This document shows positions 1 through 12,361 of a stretch of DNA of 64,000 bases, piece by piece. This DNA comes from Pseudovirgaria hyperparasitica. Taxonomy: Eukaryota > Ascomycota > Dothideomycetes > Acrospermales > Acrospermaceae. Position numbers and translations under genes: made by a program. The stretch is taken from the NCBI RefSeq assembly GCF_010093815.1, contig NW_022985551.1:377259-441258 (forward strand), read 5' to 3'. The notes under the pieces are model-generated. The model did no database searches. It was not told where the DNA came from and worked only from the letters and a program-made list of their open reading frames with translations. Each line of letters opens with the position of its first letter. Position 1 is the first letter of the stretch.

Positions 1-2400
1 ATCCGTCGGTATATAGTACTTTCTATTATAGTAAAGTAAGCCGTCCACGAAGGTCTACTTATAGTCTACTTTAGTCCGTAATAACCTATCTTACTATATT
101 TTACGTAACTTTAAAACTATCGGGTCTATCTTCTATAGATCCATAATTAACTAGGTAAGGTTAATTAGATATTTACGCCGGGTATTATCGCCCTTCCCGA
201 TAGCGCTAATAAACGGCCTACTAGGGACTTCGGTACCGCGTCTTTAGTTACCGGCTTCGGTCTTAGAGATTTAATTACTAGTATCGATGTTAGCATCTCG
301 CTAATCGCCTAATAACTTAAAATCTAACCTCGTCCTTAAGAGTTAGGCCTATAGCTACTCTAGGACTCTATGGCTACTATAATCCTAGGCGCCTTCTTTA
401 TAGTTAGGTCTTCTTAATATTCTATTAGCTAGGTTTATACTTCTAGGTTAATAGTAGATTATAAAGTGAAAGTTTATAAGCTACTTAGCCTATTAGACCT
501 ATCGACGGTTTAAAACTATCATACTTATAAACCTCTTTAAGTTATAGTAATTAGTTAGTAACTCGACGTTATATATAGTACCTTTAAGATAATATCGCTA
601 CTATTTAAACGACTCTACTATTACTAGTAGCTCTTGGTTATAGATAGTATATCTAGTCTTAATATCGACTATTTTATATGAGAAGAACGTAACTAGATAC
701 TATTAGACCTTTTTAGACTTAGTTAGTCTAGGCTAGGAGAGAATGCCTAAGATTATAAATTCTAACGCGTCGGTTTTAACGCGGATAGGTTTAGTTAGGT
801 CGAAGTATACTAGTAATAGGGTAGTTATAAATGCCTCTTTGATTTTCTTAAAGGAGGCCCTTTCGCCTTCCGATAATTCTATAGACTATAATTTAATATT
901 ATACTATTTCTATCTACCGCGGACCGTAATAGACGAATCTATAGTAGTAGTGCGCGCGTTAAGCGGTACTACTAGCCGGGAGAAATGCTTAACGAATTTT
1001 CGGTAGTAATTAGCGAATCCGATAAAGACACGTATATCTTAAACCGATTTTAGTTTAGGCTAGTCCACGATAGTAGTAACCCTATCTCTTTCTATGGTTA
1101 TACCTTAATTAGTAATAACGAAGCTAAGGAAGTTAACGTGGTCCTAGTAGAACTTATATTTAGATAGCTTAATATATAGCTTATATTTTTCTAGCCTATC
1201 TAGGACTACGCGTACGTGCTAGATGTATTCTTCTTCGTTATTAGAGAAGATAAGGATGTTATCGAGGTATACGATACACGTCGTGTCGAGTAGGCCTACT
1301 AGCGCGTTATTAATATACGCTTAGAAGGTTCCTAGCGCGTTAGTTAGTCTAAAAGAGACTACTATATACTCGAAGTGTCTATAACGGGTCCTAAACGCCG
1401 TTTTCTACTTATCGCCCTTCTTAATACGTAGGCGGTAGTAGACGTCGTATAGATCGAGCTTAGTAAAGATCTTCACGCGCCCTAGTCTATTAATAGACTC
1501 GGAGATAAGAGATAGTAGATAACGATTCTTTTACGTGATGTTATTTAGGCTATAGTAGTTAATATATAGATAGAGACTTCTATCCTTCTTCTTTATAAAG
1601 AGGATTAGAGCTCCGGCTAGAGATATACTAGGCCTAATCTATCCTCGCGTAAGGTTCTTTTCGATATATTCTTAGAGGACCTATAGCTCGGGTTCTAATA
1701 GAGGGTAGATGGGTCCGTATAGGGGTTATTAACCATCTTTAAGGTTAATAGTAAGGTTAGTAGGTTGGTATTAAAGTAATTTAGACGAGTTAATCGCTAA
1801 CGCGATATATTAGTATATTTTATACTAATATAGTAGGTTTTCGTCTACTTTAATACTAAGCTCTCTATTTTAAGTAAGTAAGAGGACGTAGATAGCGGAG
1901 ATTACCTTTTTATAGTCCTTCTAGAATTATTCATCGTCGACTAGCTATACTAGGTTCTATTATAGTAGGTATATACGCCAGCCAGCTGTTTTCTAGATAA
2001 AGTCTAGTTTCGGGTTATATTTTTCGAGCCACGGTATACTAAGAATTATGTTAAAGGGACTATCTACCACGATAAAGGTTAAGTAGTAGGGTTTCTACTT
2101 CCCCCCGCTGTCCTAGATACCGTATTTAATAGTATAGGTACCCTATAATTTAATAGGACCGTCGATACTATAGAAGGTAGCACCTATTAGTACTTAAATA
2201 TCGATATTAAGTTCTCGTGCTCGTTAAGTCGATATAACGTTAGTAGCTAAACCGCTATCGAGCATTACGGTCTAATATTATCCATAAGGGACCTCGATAG
2301 GCCTAGCCTATAGTTTAATATACTAGTTAGCTAGTTATCCCTCTATTTTAGTTACGTCTATAAGTCGCGAGGGTTCCTTATAGATAGTTAGTTTTTTATA
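1..2400 (-). pseudogene. pol: pol remnant (PR-RT-RNase H), family G chromovirus
   Basis: Read on the minus strand, this encodes retroviral-type Pol domains in order. At about 2231-2270 is an aspartic protease motif, VMLDSGLATNVIS, with the DSG catalytic triplet intact. At about 1550-1605 is the fingers motif KKKDRSLYLYINY. At about 1256-1272 is the catalytic box, now YLDN instead of YLDD. RNase H and the connection to integrase follow down to position 1, where YYNRKYYIPTD matches the linker that normally precedes the integrase zinc finger. Many in-frame TAA and TAG codons stand where Gln or Trp is expected, so the gene is dead. The integrase lies beyond the window. Confidence 0.8.
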
Positions 2401-2639
2401 TCGTATACCGGGTAGTTAGGCGCGATGTATCCTAGCTACTAGCACTTATAGTATATAACTAACTTAGTATCTATATTAGTATTCGGTGGTTTCCCTAAGC
2501 GGTACTCGGGTACTATATAGCCTATCCTACCATAGGTATAGTAGATAACTTTAGGTCGTTTATACGAGTCGTTTCTCGCGTCTTAATATATCGACTAGTA
2601 GAAAGATCCGCGGTACGGGCCTCGTCTTCTCGAGTTCAT

Positions 2640-3200
2640 AGAGTAGTAGCGCCCACGAGGTATTCCGCGTAATCTATTACTAAACCGGTCCTCTTTAGAC
2701 GATTTTATATTAGATTAGATTAATGGGGATAGTCGTACGCCTATACGATATTAGTTATTTATTATATACTAATGTCGTTCTACGAGATTCGCGAGTACCT
2801 AAAGGTTAGTAGAGATAGACGTTATAAGGTTAATACGTTCCTTTACGCTCGGGTTAAGGGACCTTTTAAAGTTATTATATTATTAAACCATATAATCTTC
2901 CTCGGCTTCTCTCTAAAGAGGTCGGAGGTATTTAAGAAGTTATAACGGGGATTATCTCTCTCGCTATTAAGTCTTAAAGATATGGCTCTAAGCCTATTCA
3001 CGTCGCTCGGCTCTATTACTAAAGTATTAAAGAAGGAATTCGGTGAACGTGTCCTAGTTATACGTATCCTTAGGGTATTTAATTTAATATACTATCTAAC
3101 GTTTAGATAGCGTTAGGTCTAGGTAGTTCTATACGAACCTAATCTTATTACTATCGTTTATAAATAGGTAGAAGAATCGGCTATACTAGTAAGCCTATTC
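2640..3200 (-). pseudogene. gag: gag-like remnant upstream of family G pol
   Basis: Minus-strand translation gives a mostly open, charged, Leu/Arg/Asn-rich stretch, including SDVNRLRAISLRLNSERDN, where Gag should lie, directly upstream of the protease. I see no certain zinc knuckle, and the frame breaks at several TAG/TAA codons. The assignment rests mainly on position. The start codon cannot be placed. Confidence 0.45.
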
Positions 3201-3800
3201 GTGAAAGCTTCTTCTGGTTTTACCGTCGAAGTAAGGTAGTTTCTTAGGCTAAGGTAACTAGAATAGTAATAGACTTAGTTAGACTATTTCGGCTTAAGTT
3301 AATCTATATTAGTATAGATTAGTTACTACTAGTACTAAAGCGCGTAGTACGGCTTCGAGTCTAGTAGTTCGTTCTTACGCTTTATTAAGTTCGTGAAGTT
3401 ACTACTCGAGCTAAGTCTAATACTACCTCTCCGCGTGTAGCTTAGTATATATATTATCGTGAGGCGTGGTTAATATTAGTCGGTTCTAACGAATTAATTC
3501 GTTAATATTAATAGGGTCTAGTCTTATAGTAAGGATAGGTCTAGTATAGTATAAACTAGACCGCGATAGAGTATAATGGACTCCTTCCTTATTATCTAGA
3601 TAATCTTCTACGGTTATACGGAATGCCGTACTAGTTATTAGTATAATAGTCTATAGGGTATACTTATCGGTGGAGGTGGTTATAGAGAGACTATTCTCTT
3701 TATTTAGATTTAGAGAGAGTCTCTCGTGTAAGGTAGTGCCACGGGTATTATAGCGCGTAGTAGAAGCTATCTCTATAAGCTACCGTCGTGCTATATAGAG
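3200..3800. other. non-coding interval: probable 5' UTR/LTR of the left family G element
   Basis: No convincing reading frame on either strand. Around 3690-3730 there are short GA/CT-rich inverted segments (tatagagagactattctc and gagagagtctctc). The position fits the 5' LTR and leader of the minus-strand element on its left, but the matching 3' LTR is outside the window, so this cannot be shown. Confidence 0.3.
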
Positions 3801-4020
3801 AGGAATTAAAATATAAAGAGTAAAGACGTAGGATAGTAGTCTAATAGTTCATAGAGAGATATAGGAATGTATTTATAGAGTAATCTTACTCTTATACGAG
3901 GTTAATTCCTAATAAGTAGGAATCGGTTTATACGGTCCACTTATATAGTAACCTCGCTTAACTTAGCTAACTTAACCTAGCTCTGGCCACTACGTGGCTA
4001 CATGGATTAGAATAGTCTAT
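3800..4020 (+). repeat. direct repeat left of the hAT element, similar to 22050-22257
   Basis: About 200 bp here align in the same orientation with 22050-22257, sharing for example gacgtag.atagtagtctaata and ttgattcc or ttaattcctaa.agtaggaat. At the right-hand site the sequence is the tail of the hAT transposase gene and its 3' flank. The left copy may therefore be the 3' remnant of a second hAT element lying in tandem, or a longer terminal direct repeat. Confidence 0.5.
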
Positions 4021-4307
4021 ATAGATCCGTTATGGTTCCCGTCCTAATAGTTTATTTACTAAGAGACGTATAACTTAAGGCCCTATATATATCTATATTA
4101 GGCGAATATAGATAGGTTCTAGAGTTAAGTTTAGTCGGCGACATGAAATCTCTTTAAATCGGCTAGGTTTATAAGTTAATTATAGTTAGGGACGCGAATT
4201 AGGCGGATATACTATATATACCATATCTACTAATATTAAATATTCCTAATATCCATTAATTACTACGCGTTTTTACCTATTCGGAGAACCTTAATCATTA
4301 CCTTAAC

Positions 4308-5001
4308 ATGTCTATTCTATCCTTATCTACTACCTCTATTCTATCCTCGTTAATAACCTCCGTTAACGCTATAGAGTTACTAAATATACTACTAGTAGCG
4401 CCTATTACTAGTAATACTCTAAAGATAGTATATGCTTAACGAGATAACTTAGATAATACTATCTTTAACTTTAAGTCGCCTAAAGACTATAAGATAATTA
4501 ATTAGACGCGTCTCCGTGGATATCGTATCTCTATTAAGTGTCTCTCGTCTTACGGTAAGCTAAGCTAGCTATAGCGTTATAGGTATAGGGTTAAGGAGAA
4601 GAAAATAGGTCGAATCTTCTAGGTTTACTACTATTATTACGATCTTAAAAAGCTTTATCTTATAGATATATACCACGCCACTTAATAGACTTTAGCTACT
4701 AGCCGTTATATAGATATTATCCACGGAATTACACGGGACGGAGTAGTCGATAATACTCCTTCTATTCTTTACTAACTTCTAAATAGGCCTAGTATTAGTT
4801 AAAGTACTATAAACACTATTATTAAGCTTATTATATAGATAAGTTCGCGAAGAAAGTACTAAAATAGATTATATATAGTAATTACGCGCTAAAGAAGGTA
4901 GAGAACCCTTTCTTTATCGAGATACTTTAAGCCACGAATCTATATACGGTAGAATAGCTTATTACTTAAAGTATACTACGTCGGGATATTATTAGTATAT
5001 A
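4308..5001 (+). pseudogene. hAT transposase, N-terminal fragment
   Basis: An ATG at 4308 (MSILSLSTTSILSS) opens a frame that continues with only TAA, TAG or similar RIP-type stops to the insertion point of element B. The first part is Ser/Thr-rich. A basic segment (RGYRISIKCLSS then RYRVKEKKIGR) may be a decayed DNA-binding region. The end reads NPFFIEILQATN, typical of the hAT stretch before the catalytic core (family form: NPxFxxLLxxxNP). The frame continues at 12362 after the inserted LTR element is removed. Identification relies mainly on the two downstream fragments. Confidence 0.65.
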
Positions 5002-5229
5002 TGTTAGGACTTAGCCTTAGGCATAACCCGATCCATATATACCTTAGCTAACAGGGTTAGAAGGTGGCGGGAAGGGCGGTAAATAGTTACGTGCTAGATA
5101 GATCGGCGTCCCTTTATATATATACTCTCGGATTCCTACTAAAAGGGTTCGGTAGTAATTCGTTCTATAATAGAATATACCCTATTATTCTATCTAACTA
5201 TACTACTATCTAATAACCCTATTCTTATA
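5002..5229 (+). repeat. Element B 5' LTR (228 bp)
   Basis: Starts TGTTAGGACTTAGCC and ends ATTCTTATA (originally probably ...CA). It matches 12129-12356 along its whole length. The differences are mainly transitions such as CA/TA and the paired change CG/TA. Confidence 0.92.
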
Positions 5230-5473
5230 TTTAAATTACTCCCTATATAGTACTATAGTTAAGATAGTCTAACTAGAACCGAGAAGGTCGACACGATCTA
5301 CTATAGGGATAAGTAATACTATATTAAATAATAGGGATCCTCTATAATTAGTATTAATCCTAGCTGTTTCTAACTAAGAAGTAGAAATATTAGACTAAAT
5401 CACGGAGCTTTTAGATAAAGAAATAGTAGATACGCCGAGTAACTTCTAATAATATAAAGCCGGATAATAAGTC

Positions 5474-6650
5474 ATGGCGGAGCCACGCGAGATATTATAA
5501 TAAACCATCGCCGAACTTTAGAAATATATTATAAATTAGACTTAAGAGATTTAAACCCTTAAAGAATAGATAGAACGCGCGAAACTCCTCGTAAAGAGAC
5601 GAGAACTTAAGAAGTCTCTTAAAGAACTACGCCGAACGATAGTAGGTAGATGACTCCCTATACTAATTTAGGCGGAATTAGTTCACCTACCATTAGAGTT
5701 ACGATAATCTACTATATACCTAGCCGCTTCGTTACCGATTTACCCTACTCTTTCTCTAGGTATACTAAAACCTAAAGACCTAACTATATTTATAGGGAAG
5801 AACTAAAAGGAGTAGAAAGACTAGAAGAGAGACTACGAAAAGTACTTCCTCGATAACCCTCTACTCTTTTCTACTAAAGTATAACGTATTTCGTTCGGAG
5901 AACGATATCTAGGCTTATAATCCCGCGATTAATAGAATAGATAGAAAGAAGTATAGCTACTATCTACGATAACCTAGGAATATTTAGCTATATTTATACT
6001 AAATACTCTTGGAACGGATAGAGAACGTAAAAGAAAGGCACTATCTAAGTTAAGAAGCGTGGTATAACGACTAAACTAGATACCTACTTAACTACTATAA
6101 TACCTCTAAAACCTATAGAATAATATTCCTATACTATAGAAAAATATTCGTATATTCTAGTTTCGCGAAGTACTACTTCTATTAATCCGCGAAAGACTAG
6201 AAATAGTATTATTAAGTTTTAACTATCTATACGAATTAGAGAAGAAAGCTAATAAATACTACTATATCCTTAAGGAACGCGGCTCTCTAGGTAAAACCGA
6301 CGAACCCTATATAGGTTAGAAATAAGGTCGATCGAATACGTTCGATTAAGAGTAACCTTACTATAATTAGTACTAGAAGAGCGTAAATCGGGGTAGAAAC
6401 GCGTTAAGAGGATACCGAAATAATTAAGGCGGTACTTCTTAACACGGAAAAGGATAAGATATAGGCTTAAATATAACGCCTATTATAAAATAGTAGGATT
6501 ATAGCGCACTTCGTTACTATAAGTATAGAGAAATAGAATATATTTCGCCTAACTATAAGAATCTAAAAAAAGAATAGGCTAGTACACGAGACCTAACCGC
6601 GTCCTTAGCTAAATTATATATACTTAGGAGGAGCCGTAGCGCCTTCCGGC
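5474..6650 (+). pseudogene. gag: Element B gag with decayed zinc knuckle
   Basis: From ATG 5474 (MAEPREIL) a plus-strand frame runs with RIP-type stops to about 6650. The N-terminal part is a charged coiled-coil-like stretch (KRRELKKSLKELRRTIVG), usual before a retrotransposon Gag capsid region. At 6515-6556 the CCHC zinc knuckle C-x2-C-x4-H-x4-C is recognisable as YYKYREIEYISPNY: all three Cys codons (TGY to TAY) and the His codon (CAT to TAT) have become Tyr. Pol lies in the -1 frame relative to gag, which fits the frameshift expression common in this family. Confidence 0.75.
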
Positions 6651-6654
6651 GAGT

Positions 6655-9600
6655 AAAGACCTAATATTACTAAAAGTATCGTTACCTATAGTAAATAGTA
6701 ATAAAACTATATAGGCCCTTATAGATACTAGTATAGAAGATAACTATATTTTATTAATTCTTATAAAGGAGTATAGATTATCGTATAATCTTAGTAAAGT
6801 TAGCCGAACTATTATAGTTAATAGATATAAAGTTAGAACTTTAGGTAAAGCTATAACGAATTACGAAGTTTATAACTTAAAGATAATAAAATAGTAGATA
6901 TCTAATAAATTTATCATGGCTAATATTAGCTAATAGAATATGATTCTAGGGATACCTTAGCTTAGACGCCTAAACCCTATCCTCAATTTTTAGAAAGAGA
7001 CATTAATGTTCTAATAATACCGTGGTAAATTATACTAGTAAATTATAACTATTAGTAAGGAGGTATAGAACCTCGCCGTACGGACCCGATTATCGCTAAT
7101 CTATCTTACGTCCTTATTAATCGTCGATAAAGACGAGGACAATAGTAATAATTAGAGTAAAGACACGCTACCCGACGTATATTCGTAGTATACGGATATG
7201 TTTTCGGTAGGAGATACGTTACTTCTCCCTAATTATAGACCGTATAAGCTAAAGATCGAGCTCGAAGAGGGAGTAGACGTCCCTTATAGCCTACTTTATC
7301 TACTTTTAAGACTAGAACTCGAAGTTCTTTATAAATATATTAAAGAATACCTCGGAAGAGGCTAGATATATCGTAGTACGTTATTAGCTAGCGTACCTAT
7401 TCTCTTCGTAAAGAAGAAAGATAGAAGTTTACGTCTATACATTAACTATCGGGTACTAAATATAGTAACTAAGAAGAATCGTTACCTATTACCGCTAGTT
7501 AGTAAATCTTTAGACTAATTAATAAAGGTAAAGTACTTTATAAAGCTAGATTTATAAGATATATATTACTAGCTTCGAATTCGTCGCGGAGATAAGTAGA
7601 AAACCGCATTTCGGACTAGATATAGTTATTTTAAGTATACTATTATACCATTCGGGCTAATAAATACGCTAGGAGCGTTTTAAGGATATATTAATACTAT
7701 ACTCGTAGGATTACTTAACGTGATTTACGTAGTTTATCTTAATAATATACTAATTTACTCCGATAGTATATAGAATTATAAAGAATACGTGAAATCGGTG
7801 CTAAATCGTCTAAGGTAGTATAAACTCTACGTAAAATTATCTAAATGCGAGTTTTACTAATAAGAAGGTGGGTTTCTCGGCTTTATTATAATATATAGCG
7901 GTCTAAAAATAGAGCTAGAGCGTATAAAGACTATCATAGAATAGCTAGAACCTACTACTATACGTTAAATTAGAATATTTATAGGTTTCGTAAACTATTA
8001 TCGTAAATTTATTATAGACTTCTTATAAATTATAGCGCCGCTTAATAAACTTATAGAGAATAGCGGTAAAATCCCTATAGGTAGGCGAGTATAGCGTAAA
8101 GCTAAGTTAGTCGAGATATAGTTAATACCGGAAGCACGAGATGCGTTCCGATCATTAAAGAATTACTTTATAACTACGCCGATTCTTAGGTATTTCGATT
8201 CTAAGAAGTATATTTAGGTCGAAACTAACGTATTAGAATTCGTAATTACTAGAATCATTAGTTAACCGTATAAAGATACGAAAGATAAGGTATAATAGCA
8301 CCTGGTCGCTTTCTTTTTCTATAAAATGGCGGATATAGAGACGCGTTATAATATACACGACTAGGAACTACTTATAATCATTAAGAGTTTTAAGTAATAG
8401 CGACATTATTTAGAAGGCTCTATATATTAGATTAAATTATTATCGGATCATATAAATCTACGTTACTTTATATCGACTAAGGTCCTTAATTACCGATAAG
8501 TATATTAGGCTAAGTAGATATTAATATTTAACTTTAAAATCTTATATAAAGCTAGAAGAGAGAATAAAGCTAATCCTCTATCGCGGCGTAAAGATTATAA
8601 GAAATCGTTATAGAATAACGTAGATAGTTAGTATAAGTTAGACTATACTATACTTTAGATACTATAAGACTAGTTATCTAATAGAATACTAGAAGCTAGG
8701 ACACTTTCGGCGATTCTCCGCGGGAATTAGAGCGGGTATTAAGTAATCTAAATAAATGTCTAAGAAACTAAGAAAACCCTTAAAGACTTAATTAAATCTA
8801 CCTAGAATTCCGATATATTAGTAAAGAAAGTTATAAGTATAAAAGGAAGCGCTATAGATCCGCCGTAGTTATTAAGGTAGAAACGATAATCGGACGCGAT
8901 CTACTTCTAAGGCCGACTCTACGTGCCGGAAGGCGGCTTATAAATTAATATTTTAAGGGAATAGTATGATTACGCGTTAGTAGAGTACTTTAGCATTATA
9001 AGGACGGTTAATTTAATCCGAAGGACGTACGACTAGCTAGGTCTTTATAAATATATAAAAGACTACGTAAAAACGTGTAACATTTACTAGTATACGAAAG
9101 TATATAGATACTTACTATATAGTAAATTAAGGCTATTACCTATACTAAAGGAGGCATGGAAGGAATTATTAATGGATTTCATTATAGATCTACCCCTAAG
9201 TAAGTGTTCTAGGTATATTTATAATAGTTTACTTATAGTTCTAGATAGATTTATAAAGATATTATACTATATCCCTATAAGGAAGATAATCTAAGTACTA
9301 GATCTTATAGATATACTACTCTATAATATAGTTTAGCTCTATAGTATACTAAATAGTATAGTTTCGGATAGAGGTCCGTAGATAACGTCTAAATTTTAGA
9401 AGGATTTCTACTATACGCTAGGAATTAAGCGGAAACTTAGTACTACGTTCTACCTATAAATAGATAGATAGATAGAGCGGTAGAATTAGATAGTCGAGGC
9501 GTATTTACGCGTATATTATAACTATAAGTAGGATAACTAGGTAAGGTTAGTCTATATCGCGGAATTCGCGTATAATAATAGCTAATATACGTTAATCTAC

Positions 9601-10375
9601 GTAAGTCCGTTTAAAGTAAACTTTAGTTAGAACCATAATATATAGTTCTTAGGAACTTAGTTTAAAGTAGAACGACCTAACGTTAAAGTAATAGAAATTA
9701 CTATAGAACTATTCTAAATATAAAGAAGCGTTATAAAGTTACTATAAAATACTACGGATTATAGTAAATCGCACTATAACAAGGGTAGAAAACCCATGAG
9801 CTTTAATATTAGGGATAAAGTTTTACTAAATAGTAAGAATATTTATAGTATTAGGCTAAAGAAGAAGCTTAACTATATAATAATAGGTCTATATAAGATT
9901 ACTCGTATAATTAATAACTAGGTATACGAGTTATAACTTCCTCCTATATTAAAGATATATAATATATTCTATATTACGCTTCTCGAGCTATTTTATACCT
10001 TATCGTTACTAGATTATTCTAAATAGATACTATATAAAGTAGTTACGTAAGAAGGTATAGATATCTATAAAGTTAAGTAGATACTTAGCTAATAACGCGC
10101 TAAAGATAGTACGTAGCTATATAAAATTCGTTAGAAAGGATATAATCCTAATAAAGATACTTAGAAACCTATAATAAATATTAGTAAAGTAGCGATATTA
10201 GTATATAAGTAGCGATTAGTAAAGGAAGCCGCGGAATCGTAGAGAATTATACTAAAGTATAGTAATTTAACGTTTTTTAGTATAGTTCGGCGCTAAGGAT
10301 AGCCGCCTAAAAGGAAGAAGGTAAAAGAGATATAGATCTTTAAAATATTCTAAGGAATTAAGGAACTTCCTTAGA
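6655..10375 (+). pseudogene. pol: Element B pol (PR-RT-RNase H-integrase-chromodomain)
   Basis: One frame holds all Pol domains. Protease: ALIDTS at 6715-6732, with the DTG Gly changed to Ser. [21 protein letters not shown] at about 7395-7450 and the catalytic box YLNN at 7735-7746 (family YLDD). RNase H and its end: INLRYFISTKVLNYR and a final SRR near 8585. Integrase: YKDGQFNPKDVR near 9000 and a decayed HPQTDGQTER motif (FYLxIDRxIER) at about 9448-9480. Chromodomain at about 10058-10190: YKVKQIL then LYKIRxKGYNPNKDT. In-frame TAA/TAG replace Gln and Trp codons throughout. It is a chromovirus and is not functional. Confidence 0.88.
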
Positions 10376-10690
10376 AAGTTTAAACTTAGAACTTTAAAAA
10401 ATTTAACTAAAAAGGAGACTTAGAAAAATAATTTACTAAGAGAAATAGACATTAAAAATCACTACCAATCGGTATAGATCAGTATAGATTACTAAAGAGA
10501 TTAAAGAAGTTATTATTAAAGAAAGATAAAATTAAGAAAGCTAAAAGAAAATATAAAGATCTATATAGATCTATATAAATTCGTACTAATCTATCTAGAA
10601 GAAGTAAGATCGCTTTAAAATTAAAACCGAAAACTAAAAACGCTAGATAAAAGAAACATATTAGTACTAATTAGTATAGATCGAAACCGA
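10376..10690. other. Short A-rich gap between converging genes of element B
   Basis: A-rich sequence with repeated forms of tctatatagatctatataaat around 10555-10575 and no coding signal on either strand. It separates the end of pol (plus) from the end of the antisense ORF (minus) and may hold 3' ends of both transcripts. Confidence 0.35.
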
Positions 10691-11570
10691 TTAAGTTAGA
10701 GTAGGAGTAGAAGTACTAATTACCGCGATGGTTATATCTAATTCCTTCCGCTAGTTCTTATTTAGCATAGTATAGAGCTTTATAATATAAGTCTCTAGCC
10801 TTTCGTTCCGACGCTATAAATTCTATATAGCGCGCCTTATAGCTATAAACTCCTCTATAGAAACCTATAGAGCGGCGGGACCCGGGATAGAGAGAGACGG
10901 ACCGGCGCGGGCACGCTAAGAATTATATAAATTAGCGAAAAGATCTAACGATCGGTATAGAACCATATACCTTTAGTATAGAAACTTCTAGATTAGAGCT
11001 ATCTTCCCTAAATTTACGGCTCTTTAGTACACGTAAGGAGGGAACCTTAGCCTTTTTACTAGAACCTTTTCTAGGAATTTTAATATCGCTGGTGTATAGA
11101 AAGAAGTCCGAAGTAGTAGAGATTTTAGTACTATTATAGAGATTAATATATATTAGTAAGAATCTATAACGATTTAAAAAAAACGATATTACCTAGTAAT
11201 CGCGGTAATAATAGCTATAGTAGATTCCGATAAATCCTTACGGATCTTATTAGAATCGTACTCCTAGGCGTAACCCTTACCTTAGATATATAGCTCGTAG
11301 AAAGCCTTCTCTAAGGCGTTACGATCGGTAGTACTACGCTTCTTATTAGTAGAGGTTACTAGAGGCCTAGTAGTAATCTATACCGATATAAGTAAATCTA
11401 CGTAAAGTTCTTTAAACTTATTTAATTACCTATAAGTAATAACGCTTCTTAGTTATATAAGTGCCGTATATTATAGATTTAGTACTACCGTGAGTAATAT
11501 ATAACGGAAAGTAATAACTATAATAATATATAGCTAGATTATTAGAGCCCGGCCTAGGTTAGAGTAGATT
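10690..11570 (-). pseudogene. Element B antisense ORF, 3' of pol
   Basis: On the minus strand, opposite to pol, two adjoining frames give non-repetitive, charged protein sequence. Upstream (about 11560-11180) it includes STNKKRSTTDRNALEKAFYE and EYDSNKIRKDLSESTIAIIT. Downstream (about 11165-10700) it includes DIKIPRKGSSKKAKVPSLRV and ARYIEFIASERKARDLYY. The switch lies near a run of eight A/T at about 11170, so it is either a frameshift or an intron. Stops within each part are mostly TAA/TAG as RIP would make. I do not recognise the protein. It converges tail-to-tail with pol, as in elements C and G. Confidence 0.5.
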
Positions 11571-12128
11571 AATAGCTTTTAATATATCGGTAACGTATAC
11601 GAGATAGGGATTATTTAAAGGCGCCTATTTCCATACCAATTACTTTAGAGCGTCGAGATTTCAGGAAACCATATTACGAATTATTACTATTACTAGCTAA
11701 ATACGGCACGAAAATTAGTAAATTATGTAAATCGTACTAAATTATAGTAAATCTATATAAATCTATGTCTATAAGGATCGGGTAATATACCTAATAATCT
11801 AAAAAACTCTATAAAGAGTTGGGAAGTTTTTTAAAGAAAGGAATATTTCTAAGAAAAGATTTTAATATAGGTAGTACCTAGGCTTACCTAATCATATTAC
11901 GTGATACGCTAGGCCTAATTAGATAATCTTATCTATATAAGAATTTAGAATGGACGAACTCTAGTTTATTAGGAAAATGCTTATATAAATCTTAGATTGG
12001 TAAATATTAGTAAATATCTAAGATAAAGTATAGAGAACGACTAAGGTCTTATAAGACTTAGGATAGGGATATAGAGATAGATAATAATCTAGATCGCTAA
12101 GGGTAGCTTCCTAGAAGGAAGGGATAAT
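11570..12128. other. Element B 3' non-coding region
   Basis: No convincing frame. It should contain the promoter and start of the antisense ORF and the 3' end of the genomic transcript. The last ~15 bases are purine-rich (likely polypurine tract). Confidence 0.35.
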
Positions 12129-12356
12129 TATTAGAACTTAGCCTTAGGTATAACCTAATCCGCACGTACCTTAGCTAATAGGGTTAGGAGATAGTAGGAA
12201 GGGCGGTAAATAGTTACGTGCTAGATAGATCGGCGTCCCTTTATATATATACTCTCGGATTCCTACTAAAAGGGTTCGGTAGTAATTCGTTCTATAATAG
12301 AATACACCCTATTATTCTATCTAACTATACTACTATTCAATAACTCTATTCTTATA
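12129..12356 (+). repeat. Element B 3' LTR (228 bp)
   Basis: Begins TATTAGAACTTAGCC, in which the terminal TG has become TA, and ends TTCTTATA next to the ATATA target duplication. Same length as the 5' LTR. Confidence 0.92.
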
Positions 12357-12361
12357 ATATA

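Larger units (their letters stand above)
1..3790 (-). mobile_element. Ty3/gypsy chromovirus, family G, 5' portion (truncated by window start)
   Basis: A decayed LTR retrotransposon reads leftward on the minus strand: gag-like region, protease, reverse transcriptase, RNase H, then the start of the integrase zinc-binding region at position 1. The first 100 bases match 54085-54190 closely in the same orientation, so this copy and the split element at 22.3-54.2 kb belong to one family. The left end is cut by the window. The right end, where the 5' LTR should be, is not resolved; about 3200-3790 is non-coding and probably holds the 5' UTR and LTR. No LTR pair is visible, so that boundary is only an estimate. 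Confidence 0.75.
5002..12356 (+). mobile_element. Element B: complete Ty3/gypsy chromovirus inserted in hAT
   Basis: A full-length LTR retrotransposon of 7,355 bp. Its 228-bp LTRs are at 5002-5229 and 12129-12356 and it is bordered by the 5-bp target duplication ATATA (4997-5001 and 12357-12361). Internal order on the plus strand is gag, protease, RT, RNase H, integrase and chromodomain, followed by a 3' region with an antisense ORF. The purine-rich run agaaggaaggga just before the 3' LTR (about 12114-12125) is a likely polypurine tract. All genes are inactivated by RIP-type mutations, including the RT catalytic box. Confidence 0.92.

Noticed and set aside
743-1006. Plus-strand ORF of 87 codons
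   Set aside because: It is antisense to the RNase H/RT region of the family G pol.
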